Positions 61,388 to 64,000 of a stretch of 64,000 nt of DNA are shown in pieces. The notes under the pieces are model-generated. The model did no database searches and had not been told where the DNA came from. It worked only from the letters and a program-made list of their open reading frames with translations. The translations under genes and the position numbers were made by a program. Source of the stretch: UBA1494_A sp963973975 (GTDB taxonomy: Bacteria; Bacteroidota; Bacteroidia; Flavobacteriales_E; Vicingaceae); NCBI GenBank assembly GCA_963973975.1, contig CAXBCF010000007.1, forward strand, positions 56,893-120,892, written 5' to 3'. Every line of letters starts with the position of its first letter. The first letter of the stretch is position 1.

Positions 61388-62611
61388 CTACTGATAAAGC
61401 AAGTATTTTTTTCGCATTGTTTTAAATTCTTCCAATCCGGATTGCCAACTTGCTCGAATTTCTTCTTCTGTTTTGCCTGATTTTATGGCAGTTTGCAATG
61501 AGGAATTTCCTGAAAGCAAGTTAAAAAAGTTATTGAAAAATTTTGTTCGATTTGAACTCGCTTCATAAAATGAGATGAGGTAAGTCAAATCCAATTTCCC
61601 TTGATTGCGGAATTGTGCAGCATCTATTTCACTGAAATCAATTCCAAAGCATTTTTCTCCTTCGTATTTAGGATTTTTAGCTCCAAAACTCGCTTGTGGC
61701 ACAAAGGAATGTTCAAAATTATTCAAGTTTGGTGCGCCAATTTGTTGAAAGGGAAAATTAGTTCCTCTGCCAACACTCACATTGGTGCCTTCAAAAAAGC
61801 AGAGGCTTGGATAGAGGTAAACAGCGCGTGCATTTGGTAAATTAGGGGAAGGAGGGATTTGAGGATCGTAACGCATATTTCGATCGTAGTTCAGGCAGGG
61901 AACTACTACAAGTTCGCATTTAACTTTATTGGCCAGCCAAGCTTCGCCATTTATCATTTGGGCATATTCCCCAATTGTCATTCCGTGAACAACCGGAATA
62001 GGATGTAAGCCAACAAATGACTTATATTTTTCTTCTAAAATGGGGCCATCAATAAAATGGCCATTAGGATTGGGTCGATCTAAAACGATTAGACTAATTT
62101 TAGCTTCAGCAGCTGCTTCCATCACATAATGTAAAGTAGAAATATAGGTGTAAAACCTTGCACCAACATCTTGAATGTCAAACAGTAGAATGTCAATATC
62201 TTGAAGTTGACTAGTGGTCGGTTTTTTATTGTCACCGTAAAGCGAAATAATCGGCAAAGATGTAGCAGCATCAATGCCACTACTTACTTTTTCTCCTGCA
62301 TCTGCTTCGCCACGAAAACCGTGCTCTGGACTAAATACCTTAGTGATTTTGATGTCTAATGACAAGAGACTATCGACCAGGTGAATGGAACCGATTTGAG
62401 AAGTATGGTTGCCAACAAAACCAATGCGTTTGTTTTCTAGCATGGGAATATAGGCGCTTAATTGTTCATTTCCCAAAATAATTGGACTTGGTGCTACTAC
62501 TTCACTTTTTACTGTTGAATTCTTATTTTTCTCGATTTGCTGACAAGCTCCAAAAGTTTGGAATCCCATTAAAAGCAAACAGCAATAAATAAGCCTAATT
62601 GGCTGAATCAT
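61388..62611 (-). CDS. namZ: Exo-beta-N-acetylmuramidase NamZ (DUF1343) lipoprotein
   Basis: 407 residues from the ATG at 62611, giving a lipoprotein signal 'FQTFGACQQ'; an upstream start at 62644 overlaps the divergent permease. DUF1343 features: 'FVGNHTSQIGSIHLVDSLL', 'VFSPEHGFRGEADAGEKV', 'LLFDIQDVGARFYTYISTL' and 'LDRPNPNGHFIDGPIL'. The family (GH171) releases N-acetylmuramic acid from peptidoglycan fragments for recycling, first shown in a Bacteroidota species. No MurNAc kinase or transporter is adjacent. Confidence 0.92.
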   Translation of the reverse strand: MIQPIRLIYCCLLLMGFQTFGACQQIEKNKNSTVKSEVVAPSPIILGNEQLSAYIPMLENKRIGFVGNHTSQIGSIHLVDSLLSLDIKITKVFSPEHGFRGEADAGEKVSSGIDAATSLPIISLYGDNKKPTTSQLQDIDILLFDIQDVGARFYTYISTLHYVMEAAAEAKISLIVLDRPNPNGHFIDGPILEEKYKSFVGLHPIPVVHGMTIGEYAQMINGEAWLANKVKCELVVVPCLNYDRNMRYDPQIPPSPNLPNARAVYLYPSLCFFEGTNVSVGRGTNFPFQQIGAPNLNNFEHSFVPQASFGAKNPKYEGEKCFGIDFSEIDAAQFRNQGKLDLTYLISFYEASSNRTKFFNNFFNLLSGNSSLQTAIKSGKTEEEIRASWQSGLEEFKTMRKKYLLYQ

Positions 62612-62623
62612 TTTGTTAAATTT

Positions 62624-63865
62624 GTGCTTCACAAAAGTCCACATTCTTTGAGTTTCGAATTATTTTTTGCGAAAAAAAGCTTAAACGGCAATAAACACGC
62701 ATTCAGCAAGCCAATAATACGCATTTCAATTCTTGCAATTGCTTTGGGTGTTGCCATGATGACCTTATCACTTTCTATTGTTCAGGGCTTTCAAGATGAA
62801 ATTCAGAAAAAAATAATTGGATTTGGCTCACATATTCAAATCAGCAATTACGAATCTAAAGGCTTATTAGAAAATAAGGCGATTTCTAAAAATCGAGATT
62901 TTTATCATCAGTTACCAAAGGTAGATGGTATACGGCATGTTCAAGTTTTTGCAAGCAAAGGAGCTATACTGAAAACAGAGGAAACAAATTATGGAGTTGT
63001 GCTAAAGGGAATTGACGAAAACTACGATTGGACTTTTTTCAATCAATACATTATTTCGGGAGCTTCGCTTTTAATCGATTCTTCCAAAACGACCAATAAT
63101 ATTTTAATTTCAGAACAAATTGCCAAAAAACTTGATTTGGATGTTGGTTCTTCGGTGGTGGTATACTTTCTTACTCAACCTCCACGAATTCGAAAATTAG
63201 AAGTCAGTGGGATATACAATACCGGACTGGGTGAAATGGATGAGCGAATGGCATTCATCGATTTGAGACACATTCAGAAAATTAATGGTTGGGACAGCAC
63301 ACAGGTTGGCGGTTTTGAAGTGTTGATTGATGATTTGGATGAATTGGAAGCAATGGACGAATTGGTTTATGAAGCCATCGACTATGACTTAACTGCAACT
63401 AATATCAAAGATGCTCGACCAGACATTTTTAAGTGGTTGGAATTACAAGATGTGAATGTTCTAATCATTGTCTCTCTTTTAATTTTAGTTTGTGGCATCA
63501 ATGTTATTTCTGCTCTTTTGATTCTAATTTTAGAAAAAACTGAAACAATTGGAATTTTAAAAGCTATTGGAGCAAAGGATTCAAGCTTGCGGAAGATTTT
63601 TATTTACAATGCGATTTATTTGATCGTACTCGGTTTATTTTTTGGCAATTTGATTGGCATCGGTTTGTCTTTGGCTCAACAGGAGTTTGGCTTGTTGAAA
63701 TTACCTGCTGAAGCCTATTTCATCGATCAAGTCCCAATAAAAATTGATTTGTTTAAGCTGCTATTACTCAACTTGGGCACTTTGGTGATTTGTTTCCTGA
63801 TGTTGATTATCCCTTCTGGAATTATTTCCAAAATAGCTCCGGCGAAAGCGATACGTTACGAGTAG
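62624..63865 (+). CDS. LolC/FtsX-type ABC transporter permease
   Basis: 413 residues. A first membrane helix (~34-55), a large periplasmic domain (~56-275) and three C-terminal helices with the FtsX pattern ('LLILVCGINVISALLILILE', 'GILKAIGAKDSSLRKIFIY', 'IISKIAPAKAIRYE'). It belongs to the MacB/LolC type that moves lipoproteins or other substrates from the inner membrane. The likely start is GTG at 62624; a TTG at 62648 is an alternative. The ATPase partner is not in the window. The gene is divergent from namZ with only 12 bases between starts, so the promoters must overlap. Confidence 0.85.
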   Translation: MLHKSPHSLSFELFFAKKSLNGNKHAFSKPIIRISILAIALGVAMMTLSLSIVQGFQDEIQKKIIGFGSHIQISNYESKGLLENKAISKNRDFYHQLPKVDGIRHVQVFASKGAILKTEETNYGVVLKGIDENYDWTFFNQYIISGASLLIDSSKTTNNILISEQIAKKLDLDVGSSVVVYFLTQPPRIRKLEVSGIYNTGLGEMDERMAFIDLRHIQKINGWDSTQVGGFEVLIDDLDELEAMDELVYEAIDYDLTATNIKDARPDIFKWLELQDVNVLIIVSLLILVCGINVISALLILILEKTETIGILKAIGAKDSSLRKIFIYNAIYLIVLGLFFGNLIGIGLSLAQQEFGLLKLPAEAYFIDQVPIKIDLFKLLLLNLGTLVICFLMLIIPSGIISKIAPAKAIRYE

Positions 63866-64000
63866 ATAGGGGTGAGGAAGTTAAAAGGTTTTTATTAAGA
63901 ATTACGAAATAAGACTTTAGAGTTTAGACTTTAGAATAGAGACAATATGATTAATCCTGAATTTGGTTGTCACATTTAGTTCTTCGTTTTATAAAAGTAA

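Overview
The window is a 64 kb stretch of low-GC chromosome from a member of the Bacteroidota, probably a marine, gliding or biofilm-type bacterium related to the Cytophagales or Flavobacteriales. The evidence is the type IX secretion genes porU and porV, a protein with a type A sorting domain, families largely confined to this phylum (DUF4286, DUF4924, bacterial GH3, SiaC/DUF1987, NamZ/DUF1343, GIN/DUF2807), promoters of the form TTTG-N17-20-TAnnTTTG, and a proteorhodopsin with its retinal-forming Blh enzyme. I see no rRNA, tRNA, CRISPR array, prophage or transposase gene. Most of the window is ordinary core genome.

Layout. 1-2702: the end of porU, then porV and ispF. 2703-3269: a gene-free, repeat-rich island. 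3270-6522: cytidine deaminase and PDH E1-alpha and E2. 6601-10499: a cupredoxin lipoprotein, a peptidoglycan glycosyltransferase, a small beta-barrel protein and a LytS/LytTR two-component pair. 10609-15394: SiaC-like, DUF1853, DUF4924, an M42 peptidase and an unannotated two-gene unit whose second protein has all the landmarks of a kinase fold. 15384-22513 (minus): hydroxyacid dehydrogenase, mgtE, rsmA, DUF4286, a TPR protein, a lipoprotein and serS. 22608-26423 (minus): nucleoside transporter, bifunctional nuclease, etfA and etfB. 26672-30500: PDH E1-beta, then a membrane pyrophosphatase fused to a YceI domain. 30572-35480 (minus): deoxynucleoside kinase, a propeller-like protein, GH3 and SppA. 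35540-38998: folK, an abundant-looking OmpA/TPR lipoprotein and meaB. 39303-41017: proteorhodopsin and blh. 41024-47857: O-methyltransferase, ddl, a PASTA protein, a T9SS cargo protein, rluD and an NlpE/META lipoprotein. 48169-56846: an M49-like metallopeptidase, a Tll0287-like heme lipoprotein and a five-gene RND efflux operon. 56847-57302: a MITE-like element. 57303-63865: TonB receptor, Nudix hydrolase, GIN protein, NamZ and a LolC-type permease.

Energy metabolism is a recurring theme: a light-driven proton pump with local retinal synthesis, a pyrophosphate-driven ion pump, ETF and the pyruvate dehydrogenase subunits. Envelope biology is the second theme: T9SS, peptidoglycan enzymes, many lipoproteins and efflux.

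The points most worth following up are the pyrophosphatase-YceI fusion, the kinase-like gene pair at 13744-15394, and three intergenic repeat structures. One of these (46864-47053) supplies the stop codons of both flanking genes, and another (56851-57268) looks like a non-autonomous transposon with terminal inverted repeats and a near-perfect 9-bp target duplication.
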